A stretch of DNA of 6,023 bases from Acidobacteriota bacterium (lineage in GTDB: Bacteria; Acidobacteriota; Blastocatellia; Pyrinomonadales; Pyrinomonadaceae). The stretch covers positions 1 through 6,023 of the forward strand of contig JAOTWT010000211.1 of the NCBI GenBank assembly GCA_029862725.1, given 5' to 3'. The notes beneath the pieces are model-generated. The model did no database searches and was not told where the DNA came from. It saw only the letters and a list, made by a program, of their open reading frames with translations. Numbering within the stretch: the stretch's first letter is position 1; every line of letters starts with the position of its first letter. Positions 1-5,401 of this stretch are shown here, in pieces. The position numbers and the translations under genes are program-made.

Positions 1-1
1 T

Positions 2-403
2 GAGTCGCCCGTTGTCAGCTGGCTCTTTTGGCTGCGTGGGCTGCCTTCCTCGAATCTGACTCTATCGGATATCAGTGAACTAAAATTCAAGATCATTGGG
101 GAAGAAAAGGAGAAAGAGGTGGTTTTTGGACTCATCGGCGAGTTTTGGAGCCCACGCGGAAGTCTTCAGGATTTCGATCCGGGTAAATTCAAAGAGTTCG
201 ACACAATCGGTTTTGCGAAATGCGCCTGGAGTTTTTCACTTGAGCCGACTGATAGCGGCACAAAATTAACCACCGAGACACGGGTACAGGTTCTCGGCAA
301 AACGAGCCGCGAACATTTTGATATTTATTGGGCGTTTGTAAGGCCGTTTAGCGGCTGGACGCGGAAAGAGATATTGGCGACTGTGAAGCGGAAAAGCGAG
401 TAG
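2..403 (+). CDS. SRPBCC/START-like hypothetical protein, C-terminal part (5' end outside window)
   Basis: The reading frame is open from the window edge to a TAG stop at 401-403, giving 133 residues of a protein whose start lies upstream. The GTG at 119 is only an internal valine: the residues before it (such as SDISELKFKII) read as ordinary protein and continue the fold. The segment resembles the C-terminal half of small SRPBCC/START-like (polyketide-cyclase-type) proteins, with the strand pattern GLIGEFW, then GFAKCAWSFSLEP, then TKLTTETRVQV, and a last helix SREHFDIYWAFVRPFSGWTRKEILATVKR. TETRV and the YW..(I/V)RPFSG..R turn recur in this uncharacterised family as I recall it. Members probably bind a hydrophobic ligand in a helix-grip cavity; no catalytic residues are identifiable. 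No signal peptide or membrane segment is visible in this part. A strong terminator follows 56 bases later, so this is the last gene of its transcript. The family call is moderate; the function is unknown. Confidence 0.65.
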   Translation, partial: ESPVVSWLFWLRGLPSSNLTLSDISELKFKIIGEEKEKEVVFGLIGEFWSPRGSLQDFDPGKFKEFDTIGFAKCAWSFSLEPTDSGTKLTTETRVQVLGKTSREHFDIYWAFVRPFSGWTRKEILATVKRKSE

Positions 404-458
404 TGCTGATCTCTGACCCCGCTTGAATTTGCAGGGGTTTCAGAAGTTCTGTAAATGC

Positions 459-495
459 GCGGACGAATCGAATAAAACCGATTCGTCCGCTTTTT
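459..495 (+). terminator. Intrinsic terminator after the SRPBCC-like gene
   Basis: A perfect 12-bp stem (GCGGACGAATCG at 459-470 with its complement at 479-490) encloses an 8-base loop, AATAAAAC, and is followed at once by five T at 491-495. This is a textbook rho-independent terminator for the plus-strand gene ending at 403. The minus-strand FG-GAP remnant ends at 500, so the hairpin lies between two convergent units. In the minus direction the stem is followed only by GCATTTAC, so it would work poorly that way. Confidence 0.9.
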
Positions 496-499
496 ATGG

Positions 500-760
500 C
501 TAGCGAATCCCGGCGATCGGCAAATCGGTTGATAATCCGAATTGATTAACTGCTGAACTGCCGTTGGAAAACAGCTGGTGCCATTCACCGTTGCGGTACA
601 CGCCGTGCTCGATTCTTCCGTCGCCGTTGTAGTCGGCCGGAACAGGGACGTCATTTGAAATTCCAAATTGGATCGCCCGGAATTCATTATCGGCGCTATC
701 AAGTGAATACCAGGCCCCGGTTGACGGCCTGTATACTGCGGTTGCGATTGCAGTCGCCCG
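500..760 (-). pseudogene. C-terminal remnant of an FG-GAP/VCBS repeat protein
   Basis: On the minus strand the frame ending in TAG at 502-500 reads, from about 745 down, AVYRPSTGAWYSLDS, then IQFGISNDVPVPADYNGDGR, then HGVYRNGEWHQLFS, then FGLSTDLPIAGIR and stop. This is the standard C-terminal pattern of FG-GAP/VCBS repeats, with one complete calcium-loop-like motif, DYNGDGRIE. Such repeats form beta-propeller blades in large secreted or surface proteins. Only about 80 recognisable residues remain. The frame meets a TAG at 763-761, there is no start codon or ribosome site, and the reading dissolves exactly where the hairpin-rich block begins. No further blades are found upstream in any minus frame. 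I read it as the tail of a gene truncated by insertion or deletion. A nonfunctional remnant is much more likely than a small gene. Confidence 0.75.
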
Positions 761-876
761 CTACACGGGCTTGGAGGAATTGGCTCGTCACCCGTAGCTT
801 GGCCTTTGGGCCTTCGCTACGGGCTACAACCCTTCACCATCTACGATGGCTAAGACGAATTCATACAAAGGAATTC
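756..876. repeat. Hairpin-rich REP-like element next to the FG-GAP remnant
   Basis: Four inverted repeats follow each other closely. The first is GCCCG/CGGGC at 756-760/766-770. The second is CCCGTAGC/GCTACGGG at 791-798/816-823, with a nested GGCC/GGCC pair at 801-804/809-812. The third is CCAT/ATGG at 837-840/846-849. The fourth is GAATTC twice, at 857-862/871-876. The nested hairpin and the GCTACGGGCTACAACC style resemble REP or small palindromic mobile sequences, which are often moved by IS200-like (RAYT) transposases. No transposase is present here. The block has no convincing coding content and sits exactly at the break of the FG-GAP reading frame. Dispersal in the genome is inferred, not seen. 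Confidence 0.5.
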
Positions 877-1040
877 GGCTGGGGTCAAAGCACAAAAATA
901 TCGCTGTAAGCGTATGATCACTAACATGTTACAGCGCTTCAAAGAGCAAACATATCTCTTTCTGGATTGGCATTAACTCCCATCTTGAGTGCCTCAAGTC
1001 CGGGTATTGCTCTTAATGAAAGCTCTGCTTCAATGCTGAA
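877..1040. other. Gene-free stretch with three weak inverted repeats
   Basis: No plausible gene is seen on either strand. Three simple inverted repeats are present: CGCTGTAA/TTACAGCG (902-909/929-936), AAAGAG/CTCTTT (941-946/956-961) and CTTGAG/CTCAAG with a 3-base loop (984-989/993-998). None is followed by a T-run, so none is a terminator. They lie upstream of the proposed fadA promoter and so are probably not part of its leader. They may be decayed mobile DNA or simply chance. Confidence 0.3.
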
Positions 1041-1069
1041 TCAACAAAATCCTTAGGAAGTGATAGAAT
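1041..1069 (+). promoter_or_regulatory. Probable sigma-70-type promoter of fadA
   Basis: TCAACA at 1041-1046 (four of six bases match TTGACA) and TAGAAT at 1064-1069 (five of six match TATAAT) are separated by exactly 17 bases. Transcription would start near 1075-1077, inside the palindromic operator that begins at 1069. A bound repressor would therefore cover the start point. The assignment rests on consensus matching only. Confidence 0.4.
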
Positions 1070-1092
1070 AATGAATGGCTATTCATTCATTA
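1069..1092. promoter_or_regulatory. FadR-type (TetR family) operator upstream of fadA
   Basis: The arms TAATGAATG (1069-1077) and CATTCATTA (1084-1092) are perfect complements around a 6-base centre. The core TGAATGGCTATTCATTCA (1072-1089) agrees at 17 of 18 positions with the box I recall for Bacillus subtilis FadR, TGAATGAMTANTCATTCA. In that family a TetR-type repressor is released by long-chain acyl-CoA and controls beta-oxidation genes. The site lies 18 bases before the fadA start codon and overlaps the likely transcription start. A near copy precedes fadE. The regulator itself is not in the window, so the name of the bound protein is an inference. Confidence 0.75.
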
Positions 1093-1110
1093 CACTAATA
1101 GAGGAAGATT

Positions 1111-2289
1111 ATGAAAGATGCAGTAATCGTTTCGTCGGTAAGAACGGCAGTTGGGAAAGCGCCGAAAGGCACATTGAGAAACACAAGACCGGACGATCTC
1201 GGCGCGACCGCCATCAAGGGGGCTGTTGATCGCGTCGAAGGATTGGAAGGCCTGATGATCGACGATGTCATCATGGGCTGTGCGTTTCCGGAAGCCGAAC
1301 AGGGGATGAATGTGGCCAGGACGGCAGCGATCGAGGCGGGGCTGCCGGTCGAAGTTTCGGCGATGACGGTAAACCGTTATTGCTCGTCGGGTTTGCAGAC
1401 AATCGCTTTGGCGGCGGACCGAATCAGAACCGGCGGCGCCGATGTGATCGTCGCGGGCGGCCTCGAAACGATGTCGATGATACCCATGGGCGGGAACGTC
1501 TTCCGGCCGAATCCAAAGATCGTCGATACTTATCCAGACTACTATCTGAACATGGGTTTGACAGCCGAGGCGCTCGCCAAAAAGTATGAAATTTCGCGCG
1601 AAGAGCAGGACGCATTCGCCGTGTCGTCTCACGAAAAGGCGGCTGCTGCGATCGACGCCGGAAACTTCAAAGAAGAGATCGTGCCGCACAAGGTTTATGT
1701 CGACGAAATGGATGAGAACGGCCGCGCACGTCGTAAAGAGGTCGTTTTTGATACGGATGAGGGCGTCCGACGCGACACTTCGATGGAAGGGCTTTCAAAA
1801 CTGAGACCCGTGTTTCACGCGCAAGGGAGCGTCACGGCAGGAACATCTTCGCAGATGTCTGACGGCGCTGCTGCCTCGGTCGTGATGTCGGCGGAAAAGG
1901 CCGAAGAGATGGGGCTTAAACCGGTAGCACGTTTTGTTTCCTATGCGACCGCCGGTTGTCTGCCGGAGGAAATGGGCGTCGGGCCGGTCTACGCGATCCC
2001 GAAGGCGCTCAAGCTCGCCGGTTTAACGCTTGATGACATTGATGTAATCGAGTTAAACGAGGCATTTGCGGCGCAGGGGCTCTCCGTCATTAAACTCCTT
2101 GAAATGAACCCGTCAAAGATCAACGTCAACGGCGGTGCGATAGCCCTCGGCCATCCTCTTGGATGCACAGGGGCGAAACTGACGGCGACGATTCTTCAGG
2201 AGATGAAGCGCCGCGAGGCGCGCTACGGGATGGTCACGATGTGTGTCGGCGGCGGAATGGGCGCGGCGGGTATTTTCGAACTGATTTAG
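1111..2289 (+). CDS. fadA: Acetyl-CoA acyltransferase (beta-ketothiolase), FadA type
   Basis: This is a complete 392-residue thiolase, the usual family length and almost that of Bacillus FadA. It would cleave 3-ketoacyl-CoA with CoA to acetyl-CoA and a shortened acyl-CoA, the last step of beta-oxidation, in the cytoplasm. The acyl-enzyme nucleophile is Cys91 in NRYCSSGLQ. The NEAF motif is at 316-319, His348 is in GGAIALGHPLGCTGA, and the second active-site Cys378 is in MCVGGGMG, so the catalytic set is complete. The N-terminal VIVSSVRTAVGKAPKGTL is also typical. The ATG at 1111 is supported by GAGGAAG at 1101-1107. A FadR-type operator lies just upstream. A biosynthetic acetoacetyl-CoA thiolase is the main alternative; the operator and the fadE neighbour favour the degradative role. 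The usual partner fadN/fadB (hydratase/3-hydroxyacyl-CoA dehydrogenase) is not in the 700 bases upstream, and a repeat element separates fadA from fadE. Confidence 0.92.
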   Translation: MKDAVIVSSVRTAVGKAPKGTLRNTRPDDLGATAIKGAVDRVEGLEGLMIDDVIMGCAFPEAEQGMNVARTAAIEAGLPVEVSAMTVNRYCSSGLQTIALAADRIRTGGADVIVAGGLETMSMIPMGGNVFRPNPKIVDTYPDYYLNMGLTAEALAKKYEISREEQDAFAVSSHEKAAAAIDAGNFKEEIVPHKVYVDEMDENGRARRKEVVFDTDEGVRRDTSMEGLSKLRPVFHAQGSVTAGTSSQMSDGAAASVVMSAEKAEEMGLKPVARFVSYATAGCLPEEMGVGPVYAIPKALKLAGLTLDDIDVIELNEAFAAQGLSVIKLLEMNPSKINVNGGAIALGHPLGCTGAKLTATILQEMKRREARYGMVTMCVGGGMGAAGIFELI

Positions 2290-2294
2290 GATGG

Positions 2295-2442
2295 TTTTCA
2301 CCGCAGAGGACGCAAAGGACGCTGAGAACAAAAAATCCGGTTACCAAATTCTTAAACGGGACACGATTCTTTGATAGCCCCCGTTCTCGCTAATTCCTAA
2401 CCATTTTCACCTCTGCGCCCACTGCGGTCTCTGCGGTGAAAA
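2295..2442. repeat. 148-bp inverted-repeat element between fadA and fadE
   Basis: The ends are 32-bp imperfect inverted repeats (2295-2326 against 2411-2442, 26 of 32 matching), with a perfect outer 14 bp, TTTTCACCGCAGAG / CTCTGCGGTGAAAA. The left arm is itself built of degenerate 9-mers: CGCAGAGGA, CGCAAAGGA, CGCTGAGAA. The 84-bp centre has no gene. Sequences of the style ACCGCAGAG.CGCAGAG are common as dispersed intergenic repeats in several bacterial phyla (recalled, not searched). The element lies 5 bases past the fadA stop and ends 13 bases before the fadE operator. As RNA it could fold into a long hairpin and weaken read-through from fadA into fadE. There is no T-run typical of an intrinsic terminator. 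Confidence 0.7.
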
Positions 2443-2455
2443 ACTTTTGTTCTTG

Positions 2456-2475
2456 CTGAATGAGCATTCATTCAG
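2456..2475. promoter_or_regulatory. FadR-type (TetR family) operator upstream of fadE
   Basis: The 8-bp arms CTGAATGA (2456-2463) and TCATTCAG (2468-2475) flank a 4-base centre, GCAT. The core TGAATGAGCATTCATTCA (2457-2474) matches the recalled FadR box at 16 of 18 positions and shares both outer half-sites with the fadA operator. It ends 44 bases before the chosen fadE start. The sequence after it, to about 2503, is very AT-rich and includes TATAAA at 2483-2488, a possible -10 element, but no convincing -35 is visible. The position suits repression of a fadE promoter separate from that of fadA. Confidence 0.72.
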
Positions 2476-2519
2476 TTATTATTATAAATACGAGATTATA
2501 TAAGGACGAAAACGGAAAA

Positions 2520-4301
2520 ATGGAAGCACAAACCGAAAGAGAATACACAAAAGGCGGGGCATTTCTGATTGAGGAACGCGAGTCGGACAGCATCTTCACA
2601 CCCGAGGATTTTACAGAAGAGCACCGCATGATCGACGAAACTTCAAAAGAATTTGTTGACAACGAGGTCGTGCCGCAGCTTGAAGCGATGGAAAACCACG
2701 AATGGGACGTTGCGCGTTCTTTGGTTGCAAAGGCAGGTGAACTTGGTCTGTTCGGCGCAAACATCCCGGAAGAATACGGAGGACTCGAGCTCGACCAGGT
2801 TACGGGCGTGATTATCGCTGAGAACATGGGCCGCGGGGGCGGTTTCGGAACCACATTCGGGGCTCATTCATCGATCGGTCTGCTTCCGATCCTCTATTTC
2901 GGCAGCGACGAATTAAAGAAGAAGTACATTCCGCGAATCGTTTCGGGGGAAAAAGTCTCGGCATATTGTCTTTCGGAAGCGGGCTCCGGTTCGGATGCTT
3001 TGGGCGCCAAGTGCAGCGCCAAACTGACCGACGATGGTGAGCACTATGTTCTCAACGGCGAAAAGATGTGGATTTCGAACGGTGGCTTTTCCGATTTATT
3101 TATCGTCTTTGCGAAAGTCGACGGTGAGAAAAAGAAATTTTCGGCGTTCGTTGTGGAAAAAAGCGAGAATTGCAGGCCGGGTAATGAAGAGCACAAGATG
3201 GGTATCAAGTCCTCTTCGACGACTCCCCTGATTCTTTCCGATGCGAAGGTGCCGGTTGGCAATCTGATCGGCGAGGTGGGCGACGGCGCCAAGATCGCCT
3301 TCAACATTTTGAACGTCGGCCGTTTCAAGCTCGGTGCATCAGTTACCGGCGGTGCAAAGCTTGCGATCGAACACGCGGTCAAATACGCCAACGAACGCGA
3401 ACAGTTCAAGACAAAGATCTCTCAATTTGGCGCGATCAAGCACAAGCTCGCGGAAATGGCGATTAAGACCTGGGTCGCAGAATCCATCACTTACCGGACG
3501 GTGGGTATGATCGATGTCCTGATCGGCGACGGAGCGGACGGCGCGAAAAAGCTGCGCTCGATCGAAGAATATGCGGTCGAGAGTTCTATTAACAAGGTCT
3601 TTTGTTCCGAGGCGCTGGACTACGTGGTCGATGAGATGGTCCAGATCTACGGCGGTTATGGATATTCGGCGGAGTACCCGGCGGAAAAGGCTTACCGGGA
3701 TTCGCGTATCAACCGGATCTTTGAAGGCACCAACGAGATCAACCGGATGTTGATCCCGGGAATGTTGCTCAAGCGCGCGATGAAAGGGGAACTCGGCCTT
3801 TTGCAGGCTGCGACCGCTCTTCAGGAAGAGATCCTGACACCTCAGATGTCGTTTGATGAAGACACGGGACTCCTCGCTGCTGAATCAAAGCTCGCTGCAA
3901 ACGCCAAAAAGGTCGCGCTGATGGTGCTTGGGAGTGCCGCGCAGAAGTTCATGGCCGATATCAAAGACCAACAGGAAGTCCTGATCGGATGTGCGGATGT
4001 GATCATGCAGGCTTATGCAATGGAAACCGCAGTTCTGCGGGCCAAGAAAATGGCGGATCGGGATGGCGAGGAAGCGGCGTCGAAGTATATTGACGCGGCG
4101 GCCGTATTTTGTAATGACGCGACGCAAAGGGTCGAGGCAACAGCGAAGAACACACTCGCCGGTTTTGCCGAGGGCGATGAGCTTCGAATGATGCTTGCTG
4201 CTTTGAAGAGATTTACAAAGAACAACAACCCCGTAAACACGATTGCCGCACGGCAGCGAATCGCAGATGGTTTGATCGAGGCGAATACTTATAACTTTTA
4301 A
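2520..4301 (+). CDS. fadE: Acyl-CoA dehydrogenase, long (VLCAD/Bacillus FadE-like) form
   Basis: This is an FAD flavoprotein of 593 residues that would introduce the alpha,beta double bond into acyl-CoA, the first step of beta-oxidation, passing electrons to ETF. The N-terminal helical domain spans about 28-145. The family signature AYCLSEAGSGSDA is at 148-160, the central beta domain with GEKMWISNGG runs from about 150 to 255, and the second signature QIYGGYGYSAEYPAEKAYRD is at 375-394. The catalytic base is Glu402 in IFEGTNEINR. About 180 further residues follow, as in VLCAD/ACAD9 and the 594-residue Bacillus FadE; short-chain enzymes lack this part. The ATG at 2520 is preferred: homologs as I recall them begin close to M-x-x-QTERE..KGG. 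The in-frame ATG at 2460 lies inside the operator and would add an unconserved 20-residue leader. The ribosome site is mediocre (AAGGA at 2502-2506, 13 bases away). Substrate chain length is inferred from architecture only. Confidence 0.93.
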   Translation: MEAQTEREYTKGGAFLIEERESDSIFTPEDFTEEHRMIDETSKEFVDNEVVPQLEAMENHEWDVARSLVAKAGELGLFGANIPEEYGGLELDQVTGVIIAENMGRGGGFGTTFGAHSSIGLLPILYFGSDELKKKYIPRIVSGEKVSAYCLSEAGSGSDALGAKCSAKLTDDGEHYVLNGEKMWISNGGFSDLFIVFAKVDGEKKKFSAFVVEKSENCRPGNEEHKMGIKSSSTTPLILSDAKVPVGNLIGEVGDGAKIAFNILNVGRFKLGASVTGGAKLAIEHAVKYANEREQFKTKISQFGAIKHKLAEMAIKTWVAESITYRTVGMIDVLIGDGADGAKKLRSIEEYAVESSINKVFCSEALDYVVDEMVQIYGGYGYSAEYPAEKAYRDSRINRIFEGTNEINRMLIPGMLLKRAMKGELGLLQAATALQEEILTPQMSFDEDTGLLAAESKLAANAKKVALMVLGSAAQKFMADIKDQQEVLIGCADVIMQAYAMETAVLRAKKMADRDGEEAASKYIDAAAVFCNDATQRVEATAKNTLAGFAEGDELRMMLAALKRFTKNNNPVNTIAARQRIADGLIEANTYNF

Positions 4302-4332
4302 GGATTCAGGATTCTGGATCCAGGATTCACGA
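4302..4332. repeat. Four tandem GGATTCA-type heptamers directly after fadE
   Basis: Immediately after the TAA stop come GGATTCA, GGATTCT, GGATCCA and GGATTCA (4302-4329), a 7-base tandem repeat. The last copy runs on into CGA, so ATTCACGA at 4325-4332 is identical to the unit of the inverted heptamer array at 5356-5390. This suggests one family of 7-mer intergenic repeats in this genome. The centre CTGGATCCAG is a 10-bp palindrome. Confidence 0.6.
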
Positions 4333-4357
4333 GGGACGAGGTAAGAGTAAGAAGGAG

Positions 4358-4387
4358 AGCGCGACGGCAAAGGCAGTCGCGCTTTTT
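4358..4387 (+). terminator. Intrinsic terminator of fadE
   Basis: An 8-bp perfect stem, AGCGCGAC (4358-4365) with GTCGCGCT (4376-4383), has a 10-base loop and runs into five T (4383-4387). It lies 56 bases after the fadE stop and closes the plus-strand transcript. The DinB-family gene that follows 270 bases on is therefore a separate unit. Confidence 0.85.
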
Positions 4388-4660
4388 CTATTTCCATCGC
4401 TTCCCCTGCAGGTCGGTCCGGCAGGAGTACAAGGATTGCGGCCAGAAAAGTGACAAAAACTACAAAGACGCCTGTTGGCTTGTCTAACAGGTGTTTGAGA
4501 TTGAACCGCCGCAACATATGTCGAGGGGATCTCAAACGACTTCGTTAATACCGTCTGGTCGTTCAATCTGCTTCAACGCCCACACGAGGCGGTCGGGGTC
4601 GTACTGTCGCTTCCACCCGGCGTCTTGCATTCTCGCAATTCCTAATCAATTATTCTGATC
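4388..4660. other. Gap with inverted repeats, no convincing gene
   Basis: Two inverted repeats stand out. CGCCTGTT/AACAGGTG at 4470-4477/4486-4493 forms a stem with one G-T pair. GTTTGAGAT/ATCTCAAAC is a perfect 9-bp pair at 4493-4501/4529-4537. Together they could fold into adjacent hairpins but lack T-runs. The minus strand carries one small protein-like frame (4630-4532, listed separately). No clear promoter for the DinB gene is seen: TATTCT at 4651-4656 is a possible -10 element, but it has no matching -35 and lies only 4 bases before the start codon. Confidence 0.4.
4532..4630 (-). CDS. Doubtful 32-residue small ORF or gene remnant
   Basis: From ATG at 4630 to TGA at 4532 the minus strand reads MQDAGWKRQYDPDRL, then VWALKQIERPDGINEVV. 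The composition looks protein-like, with two Trp, well-spread charges and no low complexity, unlike the shadow frames around it. AGGA lies 9 bases before the ATG (plus-strand positions near 4640-4643). There is no recognisable domain. It could be a small protein transcribed divergently from the DinB gene, the last piece of a lost gene, or chance. I cannot choose between these from sequence alone. Confidence 0.2.
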   Translation of the reverse strand: MQDAGWKRQYDPDRLVWALKQIERPDGINEVV

Positions 4661-5194
4661 ATGAGCAAACAGACACTTACGCCGGTAGAAGGCGTTCCGA
4701 CTCAGATTGGCTTTTATCTTGCAGGGATGGAGGAGGTCCGTGAACAGTTGCGCGACGCCGTCGCAGAAATCACGAGCGATCAGCTACACGCGAAGCTGAG
4801 ACCCGATACACATTCAATTGCCCAATTGATCCTGCATTGCGGCGAAGCAGAATGGTGGTGGATCCAATGCGTTGTCGCCGGCCGCGAAATTGACGAGGAA
4901 TTGAAGTCGACCTCCTTTTGGGACGTTCTCGAGGAAGGTAATGAGCCATCGAGCGCGATGTCCGCGATAACGGTAGTTGGAGAAATCGACCGGATCAGAT
5001 CCCTGACACGCGAGTTGCTGAGCGGTTTTCAGGATGAGGACCTCGATAGATACTTCGAAAGGGAACTGCCGACGCGGAAAATTGACAAGAGTCTGCGTTG
5101 GATACTTCATCATCTGATCGATCATGAGGCCCAGCACAAGGGGCAGATATTGATGTTGAAACGGCTGCTTTCCGGGGAAAGTCGTGAATCGTGA
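4661..5194 (+). CDS. DinB-family protein (putative metal-dependent four-helix-bundle enzyme)
   Basis: This is a complete 177-residue protein of the usual DinB/YfiT-like length. The fold is a four-helix bundle that normally binds a divalent metal through three histidines. Candidates here are His59 in LILHCGEAEWWW (helix 2) and His155/His159 in HHLIDHEAQHKGQ (helix 4), in the typical HExxHxGQ arrangement. Related families act as thiol-dependent S-transferases (bacillithiol- or mycothiol-type) or are of unknown function; the name DinB does not imply a role in DNA damage here. It is cytoplasmic, with no signal peptide or membrane segment. The ATG at 4661 has no Shine-Dalgarno sequence, and TATTCT ends 4 bases before it, so a leaderless or nearly leaderless message is possible. 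Met23 is a poor alternative start because helix 1 begins before it. The last residues, RES and the TGA, are encoded by the heptamer repeat that begins at 5182. Confidence 0.85.
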   Translation: MSKQTLTPVEGVPTQIGFYLAGMEEVREQLRDAVAEITSDQLHAKLRPDTHSIAQLILHCGEAEWWWIQCVVAGREIDEELKSTSFWDVLEEGNEPSSAMSAITVVGEIDRIRSLTRELLSGFQDEDLDRYFERELPTRKIDKSLRWILHHLIDHEAQHKGQILMLKRLLSGESRES

Positions 5195-5268
5195 ATCGTG
5201 ATTCGTTAATCGTGAAATCGTGAAATCGTGAATCGTGAATCGTGAACTCGTTAATCGTGAGTCGTGAG
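5182..5268. repeat. TCGTGAA heptamer array, left arm (12 units)
   Basis: Twelve consecutive units of 7-8 bases, all variants of TCGTGAA (GAA, GAT, TTAA, GAAA or GAG endings). There is a higher-order structure: units 1-6 (5182-5225) and 7-12 (5226-5268) correspond one to one at an offset of 44-45 bases. Each half has the TCGTTAA variant as its fourth member and a matched pair as its fifth and sixth. A 6-unit block was therefore duplicated in tandem. The array overlaps the last 13 bases of the DinB gene. It forms the left arm of an inverted structure with 5356-5390, around an 87-bp unique core (5269-5355) that holds a small hairpin, GCGGT/ACCGC (5282-5286/5291-5295). Confidence 0.9.
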
Positions 5269-5355
5269 TAGCCGTGGCATTGCGGTGAGCACCGCTTAAC
5301 TCCAAGCAGCAATAGGGGGATTACGGTAGCATCAAAGGATTTAAGCGATTGACCA

Positions 5356-5390
5356 TTCACGATTAACGATTCACGATTGACGAACAACGA
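5356..5390. repeat. TTCACGA heptamer array, right arm (5 inverted units)
   Basis: Five heptamers, TTCACGA, TTAACGA, TTCACGA, TTGACGA and ACAACGA, are the reverse complement of the left-arm unit. Positions 5356-5383 pair with 5189-5216 at 26 of 28 positions, and almost as well with 5233-5261 if one base is bulged. A transcript through the region could fold into a long stem. The arm ends 11 bases before the symporter start codon and replaces any normal Shine-Dalgarno region. Confidence 0.85.
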
Positions 5391-5401
5391 TCCATAAGAA
5401 C

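Noticed and set aside
655..909. Plus-strand frame of 84 codons through the FG-GAP remnant and hairpin block
   Set aside because: Its first part is the complement of the recognisable FG-GAP frame and the rest crosses four hairpins; the protein is Arg-rich and unlike any family.
1090..1689. 199-codon minus-strand frame opposite fadA
   Set aside because: It is rich in Arg, His and Asp, as expected for the complement of a GC-rich coding strand, and is antisense to an intact thiolase with all catalytic motifs.
2295..2442. Intrinsic terminator of fadA
   Set aside because: The inverted arms are 84 bases apart, and the right arm is followed by AAACTTTTGTTC, not by an uninterrupted T-run. It could attenuate but is not a standard terminator.
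2460..2519. N-terminal extension of FadE (MSIHSVIIINTRLYKDENGK)
   Set aside because: The start codon is inside the FadR-type palindrome, the stretch is AT-rich promoter-like DNA, and the family N terminus fits the ATG at 2520.
3885..4535. Minus-strand frame with a hydrophobic stretch (VFVVFVTFLAAILVLLP) that could be a membrane protein
   Set aside because: It begins with TTG without a ribosome site, runs through the fadE terminator hairpin and continues more than 400 bases antisense to fadE. The hydrophobic part is short and the rest has no family likeness.
4814..5387. Long minus-strand open frames over the DinB gene and the heptamer array, with peptide repeats such as FTIHDSR
   Set aside because: A TTCACGA tandem has no stop in any of its three frames on this strand and encodes the same heptapeptide in each, so openness is an artefact of the repeat. 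The frames also lie antisense to a clear DinB gene.
5182..5390. CRISPR-like array
   Set aside because: The units are 7 bases, directly contiguous, without unique spacers, and there are no cas genes nearby.
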